From contig NZ_JAJNMU010000025.1 in assembly GCF_022458865.1 (NCBI RefSeq), positions 80,600 through 144,599 of the forward strand: 64,000 nt of DNA, read 5' to 3'. The first letter of the stretch is position 1, and the number at the start of each line of letters is the position of its first letter. This stretch comes from Paenibacillus periandrae (lineage in GTDB: Bacteria > Bacillota > Bacilli > Paenibacillales > NBRC-103111). A program made the position numbers and the translations under genes. This document shows, piece by piece, positions 1 to 8,531 of the stretch. Below the pieces are notes generated by a model, which was not told where the DNA came from, did no database searches, and was given only the letters and a program-made list of their open reading frames with translations.

Positions 1-204
1 GCTTACCTAGATACCAATGGTAGTGCACTCTGGAGGAAGCGAGAGTGTGAGTTTACGAGTGAACCGACTGCCGAAAGGCAGACACAAAAGAGCGGCTCCG
101 ATGAACCGCCCGCTCACGCTCTTGAAAGGGCCAAGGCCTCCTAACCCGCATTCTCGCAGCATGCGCAGTGCCGCCCGCAACGACAAGCTGGCGCATCCAC
201 TGCG

Positions 205-707
205 TTACAGCGGGTGCCGGTGCTGCGTTGTAGCGATAGCTAGTCTTGGACCGGGCTCTGCGATCTCAATAATGCGCCGGCCTTCCCCCCACCTCTCCAA
301 CGCCCCGAACGGAAATGTAATCGCGATCAGCTCGTTGCGGTTCAAATCGACGGCGATATAGATCGCTTGGTCTTCCTCGTCCACGTAGCGTCGGGATAGT
401 GGTACAAGTCGATTTCGCGGCGCGGCACGCTAAGCGCCCAGCGGTCCGGCTGCGCGATGACGAAGCGGGCGACCGTCGACAGGAACGTCTTGATCGTTAG
501 CACCATGCCTTCCTGCAGCACCCGCTTATAGTGCTTGTTATATACCGGCAAATTTTCCGTCGGAGCCACGTGCAACACCTTGCCGATGCCGTGACTGCAT
601 AAATTGCGGATCAGCTGATAGGCGCCGCGGTGCTCCTCCAGCTGGATCAGATGTCCGATCTAGTGCACCTTTACGCCGTGCGTGAGATGGGAAATGACCT
701 TTATCAT
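205..707 (-). pseudogene. Broken unrecognised gene (frameshift and in-frame stop)
   Basis: Read on the minus strand from an ATG at 707, a protein-like frame hits a TAG near 658. It then continues as a well-formed sequence (LIQLEEHRGAYQLIRNLC, then VYNKHYKRVLQEGM) and shifts frame near position 390 into IYIAVDLNRNELIAITFPFG, ending at a TAA at 205-207. The two parts read like one former protein of about 165 residues. I do not recognise the family. The segment is more GC-rich than the genes to its right, like the debris at 58-64 kb. A sequencing error could explain the shift but not the upstream stop as well. Confidence 0.45.
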
Positions 708-721
708 GAGTCTCCAGGTGA

Positions 722-994
722 TTAAATAAAAAATTTGATTTGTTCAACTTGTTGGATGTTAGCTTTCGGAACTCCAAGGATTTTCTTATCATCCGCTTGG
801 GTGGCATTGACCGCAACAGCAATGGATTCTTGAACATTATTGATTGGTACAGAAATAACAACAAGAACATGTTCTTCATGACAAACTGAACAAACATATT
901 TGATTCCTGGAACTCGTTCGACGGCAAGGGCGTAACGGGTGTTCAAATCTAATCCTTCCTTAATAGCGCATGGTCCACAAATCTTACTTATCAT
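722..994 (-). CDS. Small CxxC protein, possible zinc ribbon
   Basis: The product has 90 residues. CGPC lies at residues 6-9 and CSVCHEEH near residue 35, so two CxxC pairs could hold one metal ion. This is inferred from spacing only. The start ATG at 994 follows a good AGGAG about seven bases upstream. The rest looks like an ordinary beta-rich small domain with no membrane segment or signal peptide. It stands alone on the minus strand between the broken gene at 205-707 and the CpaE-like gene. No specific family recognised. Confidence 0.6.
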   Translation of the reverse strand: MISKICGPCAIKEGLDLNTRYALAVERVPGIKYVCSVCHEEHVLVVISVPINNVQESIAVAVNATQADDKKILGVPKANIQQVEQIKFFI

Positions 995-1281
995 TGTATC
1001 ACTCCTAAGTTGTATTTCTTTTCATTATCTTGAGGTAATCTAATTAAGAAATTTTCAAATCTGGTTATTCAAATCTAGATGATTAGAAGGACGGGATTTC
1101 TTCGAGGAACATCTCAAGATGATCCGCCAAAGTGCAGTCGATCGTTCCTCACTTAACAAACGAATGCAATACTACAGCTGCTCAAGCTGTTCACCTCAGT
1201 GACAGCATGATGTGTGCACAAGCATTCTCTCCTTCTTAATTTTATCAATTACCTCATTGTTATAGCAGCGGCGGTTAATAT

Positions 1282-2730
1282 TTAAGCGGGGCTATCATCC
1301 AATTCAGCGGGTGGTTGTTTATTCTCCTTTTTAAACTTGTTAATTATTTTCCCTATAAATCCTTGTTTGTCTTTCTTTATAAGCTTTTGTATCAATTCAG
1401 CTGTGAGAAGTTCCACTGATATTTCAGCAAAGACGGATTTAATATGTTCATGCGTATCCGTTTTAATAAAAGCACTTTCCCAAAACGAATCGCCACTCAT
1501 ATATATATCTGGCATAGCCGGGATTACAGGGAGTGGATAGATATGATTAACACCATATGCCTTTTTAAGTCCTTCCTCATTTTCTTTATGTAACCAAGTG
1601 GTTGATTTATTGGATACAACAATTACTTTATCGCGAATAGTACGGAGTGTTTCTTCATACTGCTTGTAGTCGCGATTCACCCGGAGCGGGTCATATCCAC
1701 TAACTAATATAATTTTGTTAGCCTGCCGTAGGATGATTTTCTCACGTTCATCCGATAATCCCGAGCTGCTCATATCGTAAATAAGGATAGGATAGTGTCT
1801 TGCAAAACCTACTAAATGTGCCGTGTGCATCATATCCCAATCTTTTAGAATATCATCTCTATGCTTGATCATATAAGCTACACCATGTGAATAAAGTTCT
1901 GTTCCAATCTCAATAGTTTCATCCTCAAGAATTTGTCGATGCCAGCTTTTCCAACCGGTATCGAACTTCTGGTCACGTAGGAGCTTCAGACCGTGAATCA
2001 ATTCAAAATAAGAATATGGATTATATGGAGATTCACAAATTCCTACTTGCAAAGTCAAATTCACTAAATATTCAGATAACATACGGGCAATAATCGATGA
2101 GCCGGCACCTGGAAACGCAGAAGCTATTACTATCAATTGAGGCTTAACAAACAAACGCTCATAAACATGAACCAGTTTTTCCCTCTCTACGACTTCTTTG
2201 GCTACTTCCTTCACAACTTTTGTCTTTTTTGGTTGCTGCTCTTTTATCCCTTCTCTTATAATTTCTTCAGCTCGCTGCTCGCGTGATTTTTCAGCAATTT
2301 GTTGGGCAGCCTCCGCCACTTTACCTCTAAATTTCTCAATGTTCTTATAAGCTGGGGGAATTTTAAGTTGTTCCAAATAGGAAGGCGGCAGCTTCCCCTC
2401 ATTAAAAATGTCATAGACTGAATGTGTCGTTAATTTTGTCAAAAATAGATCTTCGGCTGGTCGATCACAGAAGTACACAATACGAATCTGTAAACTAATA
2501 CGCCTAATTTCCTCGATAATGCGTTCCCACTCATCATCCGATCCATCATCACCAACCAGTTCTTCTCCAATAAATATCATACTTGCTTCAGTTTCCATAA
2601 ACCTTTTGATAACCGTATTTCGTGTTGTCACGGTTGCAACAACAGAGCCTATGCTTGCTTCTTCCATATCCGTTTTTATTAAATCATCTAAATGCTCATT
2701 ACCTGTCCCAATAATTATAGTGTGTCTCAT
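1282..2730 (-). CDS. CpaE/TadZ-like P-loop ATPase with receiver-like N-terminus
   Basis: The product has 482 residues from the ATG at 2730, chosen because GGGAGGGAGAG lies just upstream. A longer frame to 2838 would translate through a hairpin. The N-terminal 130 residues look like a receiver-like domain. A lysine- and glutamate-rich linker follows, then a MinD/ParA-like domain opening with ASAFPGAGSS, a deviant Walker A without the usual lysines, and ILIYDMSSSGLSDERE as the Walker B region. This is the layout of CpaE/TadZ proteins that localise Tad pili. It is separate from the Tad locus at 39-47 kb, which has its own TadZ-like protein at 43812-44909, but it shares the same leader hairpin type. 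A link to that operon is therefore inferred. Confidence 0.65.
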   Translation of the reverse strand: MRHTIIIGTGNEHLDDLIKTDMEEASIGSVVATVTTRNTVIKRFMETEASMIFIGEELVGDDGSDDEWERIIEEIRRISLQIRIVYFCDRPAEDLFLTKLTTHSVYDIFNEGKLPPSYLEQLKIPPAYKNIEKFRGKVAEAAQQIAEKSREQRAEEIIREGIKEQQPKKTKVVKEVAKEVVEREKLVHVYERLFVKPQLIVIASAFPGAGSSIIARMLSEYLVNLTLQVGICESPYNPYSYFELIHGLKLLRDQKFDTGWKSWHRQILEDETIEIGTELYSHGVAYMIKHRDDILKDWDMMHTAHLVGFARHYPILIYDMSSSGLSDEREKIILRQANKIILVSGYDPLRVNRDYKQYEETLRTIRDKVIVVSNKSTTWLHKENEEGLKKAYGVNHIYPLPVIPAMPDIYMSGDSFWESAFIKTDTHEHIKSVFAEISVELLTAELIQKLIKKDKQGFIGKIINKFKKENKQPPAELDDSPA

Positions 2731-2750
2731 ATAAACTCTCCCTCCCAATG

Positions 2751-2793
2751 AAAAAAGGCAAAGGACGCCTACAATCTGCGTCCTTCGCCTTTT
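2751..2793 (-). promoter_or_regulatory. Leader hairpin/terminator, family copy 1
   Basis: On the minus strand GGCGAAGGACGC pairs with GCGTCCTTTGCC (16-bp stem with one mismatch, loop of about 9), followed by a run of six T. It sits about 20 bases before the start of the CpaE-like gene at 2730, so it would act as an intrinsic terminator or attenuator in that gene's leader. The same design recurs at 38968, 47634 and 52427. Confidence 0.65.
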
Positions 2794-2838
2794 AAAATTA
2801 TAGCATAGCTTCCCAAAATTTTGAATGATATTTCCCAT

Positions 2839-4191
2839 TCATAAACGTATCATCTGCAAGGCTTTCTCTATATTCATGCCTCTCAAATAAAAAACTTTGA
2901 TTCCACGATCCGCTGCCCATTCTTTGATCTCCCACATTGAGTCGTGAGAGATGAATTCCCACCACACAATATAAACGTCAGCTGATCTTAAAGCTGAGAA
3001 AAATTCGGGATCGTGGCGTTTGCCGTCATGCAATATAACTTTACAACCGAATTCTTTTCTAAGTTCGCTCCGCCATCCTCCGAAAAATGCTACAGTTTTT
3101 CCCTCTAGATGTTCATTACAATCTTCGACATCATTAGATATTTGGAGATCGTTTATATCAGGATATGTATTTATCTCATCATTGTCAGAGAGACGATTAT
3201 ACAAGTTTTTATTTTCTTCCTTCAACTCAGTTATTAATGCTTTTAAACGTTCAATTTTTTTGGATTGCCCTGTTTCCTGTCTAACTTCAAAACGGTCTTC
3301 TTTAAGGTTCTCAATATCCTGATAAGCAATTCCAAGCCTATCCTGTAGATTTCCAACTTCTTGCTGAAGTCGGTTCGCTCTAAGATTTGATTTCTCTAAA
3401 CGACCTGACAGTTGCTCTATACGACGATACAGAAACGCTTGTTCGCTATTTTCCTTCTTAACCAACTCACCAATGCTCCGAGAACGCAGCCCTTCTAACT
3501 CCTCTGGAATAGGTAAATTTAAAACAATATAACGAACACGTTCACGTCCAAACAACTTAATGTCATTTTTAATATCCCATGCTTCGATACCTAAATCGAT
3601 AAAATGCCGCAACATTCTATGATTAGCAAAACGCCAGAACTCCCTTTTAGAACCCTCCGCTAGCAATACAGCTGCATTTTTACGATACATAAACACCGTT
3701 GATTTCGGATCCAGAAGCTTCCAACCACATGCTATATAGGCATCTTCATAATCCTGTTTAGATAATTCAGAAATGAAGTCATTCCAATGTTTAATGGCAT
3801 GATTCACGAATTGCTCCCAAAACGATCCGCTTTGATCAACTATAAAATCATTCCATTTTGATAGCCCACGATCTATCTCCACTTGTTCCTCATCTGTTCG
3901 GGAATATACATAACCTGCTCGTTCCCCATCAACTACTGGTACGTCGATTCCGATTTTAGCTTCCGTTATGATACGCTTCTGCAGCTTATCAAAAAGCCTC
4001 ATTATTGTCGGTAGGGTAGATTGACCGCAATTTTTACATAGGATCGGGTAGAGACTAATATCCCGCTCCTCCATCTTCCTCTCAAGAGCAGCTAAATCCA
4101 TTTTCCCAAAGTCTTCAATTATTTCTTCCGTACGCCGACTGCAATCACTACAAATAGAAATAAACGAAAGAATGACATGAAGCTGTTTCAA
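2839..4191 (-). CDS. DUF2325-domain protein with long coiled coil
   Basis: The product has 450 residues. The N-terminus has two cysteine pairs (CSDC near residue 14 and CKNC near residue 53). A long helical or coiled-coil stretch lies around residues 255-335. The C-terminal 85 residues carry the DUF2325 pattern: a glycine-rich start (VAFFGGW), VILHDGK, a ..ADVYIVW strand and an ISHDSMW segment. DUF2325 proteins are small Rossmann-like proteins of unknown function, often fused to other domains. The start is TTG at 4191 with GAGGG about eight bases upstream. It lies immediately upstream of the CpaE-like gene on the same strand, separated by a hairpin. Confidence 0.6.
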   Translation of the reverse strand: MKQLHVILSFISICSDCSRRTEEIIEDFGKMDLAALERKMEERDISLYPILCKNCGQSTLPTIMRLFDKLQKRIITEAKIGIDVPVVDGERAGYVYSRTDEEQVEIDRGLSKWNDFIVDQSGSFWEQFVNHAIKHWNDFISELSKQDYEDAYIACGWKLLDPKSTVFMYRKNAAVLLAEGSKREFWRFANHRMLRHFIDLGIEAWDIKNDIKLFGRERVRYIVLNLPIPEELEGLRSRSIGELVKKENSEQAFLYRRIEQLSGRLEKSNLRANRLQQEVGNLQDRLGIAYQDIENLKEDRFEVRQETGQSKKIERLKALITELKEENKNLYNRLSDNDEINTYPDINDLQISNDVEDCNEHLEGKTVAFFGGWRSELRKEFGCKVILHDGKRHDPEFFSALRSADVYIVWWEFISHDSMWEIKEWAADRGIKVFYLRGMNIEKALQMIRL

Positions 4192-4262
4192 GATATAAAC
4201 CCTCGTTTCGTATTCAAATATTCACTTCAATAATATCATTTATATCATCAGGTTTATATAAA

Positions 4263-4320
4263 TTGGCAAAGAAATAGTTCAAGTCACATTTATATGAGAC
4301 TTGAACTATTTCTTTGCCAA
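4263..4320. repeat. Perfect 23-bp inverted repeat
   Basis: TTGGCAAAGAAATAGTTCAA begins the left arm (4263-4285), and the right arm (4298-4320) is its exact complement, with a 12-base loop. There is no clean T-run on either side. It could be a strong hairpin ending the weak reading frame at 4290-4544, or a small palindromic mobile element. Confidence 0.8.
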
Positions 4321-4544
4321 AACAGCACGTAAATGCTTCCAAAGTCGCAAATGGGATCCGCAGAATTCGAAGATCCCGTTTCAATTGATTGAACTATCGT
4401 ATCCGTTCGTAATGTTGTTTCAGTCAAAATTTTCTCTGATCCCTTGCCGATTAACAATGTTGCTACATCTTCACTTACTTGTATAGGGGATTCCCAAGTA
4501 TAGGTTTCCCAAAGTATAATGGACCCGTCTGGTTTTCCTATCAT
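4290..4544 (-). pseudogene. Uncertain fragment, unrecognised
   Basis: An 84-codon minus-strand frame contains plausible protein sequence (GSIILWETYTWESPIQVSED). The neighbouring frame upstream also reads well before it (VVLDINTTIEPTISNME), suggesting a frameshifted remnant. It ends inside the 23-bp inverted repeat. No good ribosome binding site is visible. Function unknown. It may not be a gene at all. Confidence 0.25.
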
Positions 4545-4886
4545 TCTTGTTAATGAAAAATTCCATATTTGAAATTGTGGGTTCTATAGTTGTATTTATA
4601 TCTAAGACTACGTTCTCAAACTGATCCTCTTCGAGAACTCGTTTCTACAGGCTCAATCCTGTAATTGGTCTTTAAGCAATTTATCAGCCTCTGAACATTG
4701 ATCCAGCCAGGTATAAGCGTTGTTTCGAAACAAGATAACTTTCGCTGCTTTGATCCTCAATACCCGTCAATGTGTTAGTGCTTCTTCACAACAACCGGTT
4801 TGTATTCCACTTGTGGACCCCGAGACGTTTTTTCGGTTGATCCCACACTCCTCAGCGGTTAATTTAGTTCATAAAACCATCAACAC
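4545..4886. other. Non-coding gap
   Basis: No convincing reading frame, RNA or repeat was seen here. The stretch separates the CpaE/DUF2325 pair from the end of the biosynthetic run. Confidence 0.5.
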
Positions 4887-5414
4887 TTAAATGTGGCCAC
4901 ATTGCTCTAACTTAGTTAGAATTTTTGTTACACATAATTTTATATCTTCGTACTGTGTATTCACAACTAGATCTGGATTCAAAGGTACTTCATAAGTATC
5001 AGTAATACCGGTGAAATGCTTGATTTCTCCCTTTAAAGCCTTTTGGTATAAGCCCTTAACATCCCTCTTTATGCACTCTTCAATGGAACAATCCACATGA
5101 ATTTCCAAATAGTTGGTGATATATTTTTTTAATTCTTCTCTAGTTTCTCGGTAAGGAGAGATTGTTGCTACAACAACACCAATCCCGTTACGTGACAAAA
5201 GCTCAGTGATATATCCTATACGCCGAATGTTAGTGTTTCGATCATCTCGAGTATATCCAAGATCACTTGAAAGGTTCTGCCGGACTTCATCTCCATCTAG
5301 TAATTCAACTCTTACTCCTCTAATGTTTAGTTCCTCACTTATAGCTTTAGCTAGCGTCGTTTTCCCTGAACCTGATAAACCTGTTAACCATAGGGCAAAT
5401 CCATTAGACTTCAA
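4887..5414 (-). CDS. cysC: Adenylylsulfate (APS) kinase
   Basis: This enzyme phosphorylates APS to PAPS with ATP. The product has 175 residues, full length for the family. Walker A is GLSGSGKT at residues 12-19. DGDEVR, the DDRNTNIRRIGYI substrate loop, SPYRETRE and the lid-associated KHFTGITDTYEVPLNPD are all present. The start is TTG at 5414 with GGGGGA upstream. It is the last gene of the minus-strand biosynthetic run. No ATP sulfurylase or sulfotransferase is visible in the window, so either PAPS is used by a sulfotransferase elsewhere or the enzyme acts on another adenylylated substrate. Family assignment is firm; its pathway role is inference. Confidence 0.9.
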   Translation of the reverse strand: MKSNGFALWLTGLSGSGKTTLAKAISEELNIRGVRVELLDGDEVRQNLSSDLGYTRDDRNTNIRRIGYITELLSRNGIGVVVATISPYRETREELKKYITNYLEIHVDCSIEECIKRDVKGLYQKALKGEIKHFTGITDTYEVPLNPDLVVNTQYEDIKLCVTKILTKLEQCGHI

Positions 5415-5492
5415 TCAAAATTCCCCCAACCTAAAATTAAAAACGTGTTTACCATAGGCATTTTAAATTTGTTTATGGCTATCTATACTTTT

Positions 5493-6917
5493 TTATACAG
5501 TATATTTTTCTGTTTGTGATAACGCTTTCTTTCTTTTCAAACTTTCCAATGCTTTATTTAACTCTGTAGGAGAAGGATTACTGATCCATTCTTCATACGT
5601 TAGGCCAAAATCCATTAATATCTGCTCCATTTTTTTTCTTTTAGGTAGCATTTCATTATTTAATATATAATCCATAGGATCCTCTTTACCATTCAATTTA
5701 GTCTGAACCCAACAATCAAGCTCCTCTGAAAAAATTCTAGTTAATTCGGGTAATTTCTCCGCGATATTATGCTCCTCATTTGGGTCTTCAATGAGATCAT
5801 ACAGTTCAATTTCCGGTCTTGAGAATATTCCTGAAGATTTAGTTTTCATAAACTTATATTCGTTAGTTCTAATTCCTCTACTCGCCTGGTGAGCACATTC
5901 ACTGAGATAAATTTTTGTATGTGCTTCTGATGCGTGCCCATTTATTACTGGCCAAAGACTTTTCCCATCTAGATCGTTTGGTACATCCAAATTAGCATCC
6001 TGTAATATTGTTGGCATAATATCAGCTTGTTGAACCATTCCTTTAATTGTCTGACCAGCCTTAATCTTACTTGGATACCTCATTATCATAGGAACACGGA
6101 CAGTATTATCATATAGCCCACAATGATCCCAATAGATGCCATGCTCTAGTAGGCTTTCACCATGGTCACCCAAAATAATGAGGAATACGTCGTCCTTTAT
6201 TCCTAATTCACTTAAATTGGAGTCAAGCTCTTTTAATAAATCATCTAGATAGCGTATCTCCGAATCATATAAGGCATTAACATAATTTGAATCGGTCACT
6301 TCACCAAGAAAATCATAATGATTGAGTTTCTGATTAGGATAGGAAGTATGACTATAAGCTTTATCCATACTTCTATTTGACTTATCAAATGGATCTAATT
6401 TTGTGTCGTAGAATAGAGGCAAATATTCTTTAGGTGGCAAATAAGGAGTATGAGGATCCCAATAATGTAAAAACAAAAAGAAGTCATCCTGTGCATGATC
6501 ACGCAACCAAGGTATTGCGAAATCGTTTATCGTCCGTCCATCAATCCATCTGTTTTCTCCCGTTGTATTCATATAATATTTAAATCCTCGTGCAAACCAT
6601 TCTTGTAGGTGATAAAGATTATCCACCGCTGCCGTGGTTATTCCTTTTTTCCTTAACATAGATGGCAACCATTTAATATTTTTTTGTAAATAATTTGATT
6701 TTGATCCATGGGCTATAACACCTGTAGACAAACCGACTTTTCCGGTGAACAAATCTGTATGTGCAACCTCCGTAGGAATATCGGCGGCAAAGGCTTTATC
6801 AAAAATTACTCCTTCCTTAGCAATTTGATCAATGTATGGACTTGTAGGTAAGTGATAACCATAACAACCAAGTCTATCTGCACGCAAAGTATCAAGTGTT
6901 ATTAAGATAATTTTCAT
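5493..6917 (-). CDS. Alkaline-phosphatase-superfamily (sulfatase-like) hydrolase with Thr nucleophile
   Basis: The product has 474 residues of the sulfatase fold: N-terminal metal site LITLDTLRAD, SPYIDQIAKEGVIFDKAF, and a C-terminal ILGDHGESLLEHG metal site. The sulfatase signature would need Cys or Ser in C/S-x-P-S-R. Counting back from the conserved TG, the nucleophile position is Thr49 within IPTEVAHTDLFTG, so formylglycine cannot form here. Thr nucleophiles occur in phosphodiesterase and phosphotransferase members of the superfamily, so hydrolysis or transfer of a phosphoester is more likely than desulfation. No signal peptide, so probably cytoplasmic. Located between cysC and the ABC/GNAT gene. 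Confidence 0.75.
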   Translation of the reverse strand: MKIILITLDTLRADRLGCYGYHLPTSPYIDQIAKEGVIFDKAFAADIPTEVAHTDLFTGKVGLSTGVIAHGSKSNYLQKNIKWLPSMLRKKGITTAAVDNLYHLQEWFARGFKYYMNTTGENRWIDGRTINDFAIPWLRDHAQDDFFLFLHYWDPHTPYLPPKEYLPLFYDTKLDPFDKSNRSMDKAYSHTSYPNQKLNHYDFLGEVTDSNYVNALYDSEIRYLDDLLKELDSNLSELGIKDDVFLIILGDHGESLLEHGIYWDHCGLYDNTVRVPMIMRYPSKIKAGQTIKGMVQQADIMPTILQDANLDVPNDLDGKSLWPVINGHASEAHTKIYLSECAHQASRGIRTNEYKFMKTKSSGIFSRPEIELYDLIEDPNEEHNIAEKLPELTRIFSEELDCWVQTKLNGKEDPMDYILNNEMLPKRKKMEQILMDFGLTYEEWISNPSPTELNKALESLKRKKALSQTEKYTV

Positions 6918-7008
6918 TATTAGATAACCTACCTTAGATTAATTTGTATTTTGAAAAATAAACAATCGTTACACTACTATTAGACACACCGAATTGTGAA
7001 ATAATCGA

Positions 7009-8427
7009 TTATTTGATTTTCATGTAATAAGAACCATTTCTTGTAACATTATGTTTCATTAAAGCATTCACAAAATCTTCATCAGTTACAGGTAAACGAT
7101 CGATTGAAACCAAAATATCAGTCAGTTCATCTAATTCATGGGTATATGGATACCCGCATTTTTCCATTACACTACAATAAAAGAGTAGTTGACCTTTGTG
7201 GCGTTCATCCTCGTCTCTTTTAATAAGTATTGATAACTTTGATTTATCCGCCCTCTGAAGAACAGTTAGGCAAACGTCCTTAAACAAAAGTTTATTGGGC
7301 TCAATATCAAGGCTTTTAATATATGATTCCAATTGATAGTAAGCAGGTCTATAGTCGTAGTAATTATTAATAACTCCCTTGTAGCCCCAACTCAATGGGA
7401 CAGGAACAATATCAAACAAGGTTGATCGCGTTTCAATGATTTCATATCCTAAAAAATCGGGCGCTTCCACCGCCAACTTCTTAGCAATACCTGTTCCTCT
7501 AAATTCCGGATGTACAACAATACGATGCATGGATATCATCTTTGAATTAATCAGTTTGAAATAGGGATGAAGTATTTCTCTTCTTGAAGATAGCGGTGGT
7601 ATCATTATTATAATTCCAACAGGAATATCTTCACTAATTGCTAACACAGTCTTAGCATTATCCATACGACCATCAATATGAAGATAATGGTACTTTCTAA
7701 ATTGTTCGTATTTATCAGGGGTACTGACTAATAATTCAATTTCTGGCGTATTAAAAATGTTAGCTTGCAGTTTATTGGGATATTGAATTTCAACCTGATT
7801 ATCGTAGCCTACGGCTATTTCAACATCAGCACCAAAAGCTTTTGCGACATCTGGGTTATTACAGCAAACAAATAAACATTGGTTTTTTTTTCTCATTTGT
7901 TTAGAAAACGTTCTAGCAACTGCCTTCGCTGTTGAGGGATCTAATTTGGAAGCAAATTCATCAATAAATAAATTCTCTTCGCTGTTTTTGTCGAGTTCTA
8001 GTGCGAGTTGCATTCGGAACTTTTGTCCTTCCGAAAGCTGTGAATAGGTTCGTAAAAACAAATTCCCTTCTCCCAACCCCGAGTGTGTTAGTATTCGAAT
8101 GGCTTCTTTCGCATCTTCTCCTACCATTTCAATTAAATAATCATTTTGTTTTTCAACCACATCAATAAATCGTCCGCCAATAATTTGTTTGATTTGATTT
8201 ATGATCGATGATTTACCTGCACCACTTGGACCGTAAATAACGTTAATTCTGCCAACCCGAAAGTTAAATCCCGAGCTTACTAAAATAACTGAATTTGCAG
8301 GTGCATCATCAGCAAGATAATTAAATGTATTAACCACCATATTCACTCTATCAGTTGAAGCTAGGTTATCTTTTTGATAGAAAATACTTGGAATGTCGAT
8401 TTGGTCTCCAATATTGGTCATATGCAT
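7009..8427 (-). CDS. ABC-type ATPase fused to GNAT acetyltransferase
   Basis: The product has 472 residues. Residues 60-220 form an ABC-type ATPase: Walker A GPSGAGKSS at 66-74, signature-like YSQLSEGQKFRMQLALEL, Walker B NLFIDEFASKLD. Residues 230-380 resemble a GNAT domain with the acetyl-CoA motif MHRIVVHPEFRGTGIAKKLA. There are no membrane segments, so this is a soluble ATPase-acetyltransferase fusion rather than a transporter. In this setting it could acetylate a pathway intermediate or the product for self-protection. That is inference. Separated by about 100 bases from the radical SAM gene upstream. Confidence 0.75.
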   Translation of the reverse strand: MHMTNIGDQIDIPSIFYQKDNLASTDRVNMVVNTFNYLADDAPANSVILVSSGFNFRVGRINVIYGPSGAGKSSIINQIKQIIGGRFIDVVEKQNDYLIEMVGEDAKEAIRILTHSGLGEGNLFLRTYSQLSEGQKFRMQLALELDKNSEENLFIDEFASKLDPSTAKAVARTFSKQMRKKNQCLFVCCNNPDVAKAFGADVEIAVGYDNQVEIQYPNKLQANIFNTPEIELLVSTPDKYEQFRKYHYLHIDGRMDNAKTVLAISEDIPVGIIIMIPPLSSRREILHPYFKLINSKMISMHRIVVHPEFRGTGIAKKLAVEAPDFLGYEIIETRSTLFDIVPVPLSWGYKGVINNYYDYRPAYYQLESYIKSLDIEPNKLLFKDVCLTVLQRADKSKLSILIKRDEDERHKGQLLFYCSVMEKCGYPYTHELDELTDILVSIDRLPVTDEDFVNALMKHNVTRNGSYYMKIK

Positions 8428-8531
8428 AATATTCCAACCCCTATTTTTCAGTCTCTTAGATTACTATGTTAATTTTATTTTTTAGTATCGTACAATTGTG
8501 TAATTTTTATTATCTTTAAGCTATAACAAAT

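Noticed and set aside
538..927. 129-codon minus-strand frame
   Set aside because: It overlaps the better-supported CxxC gene at 722-994 and the broken gene at 205-707, and reads as an out-of-frame shadow of both.
5493..6917. True sulfatase
   Set aside because: The formylglycine motif is absent; the nucleophile position is threonine.
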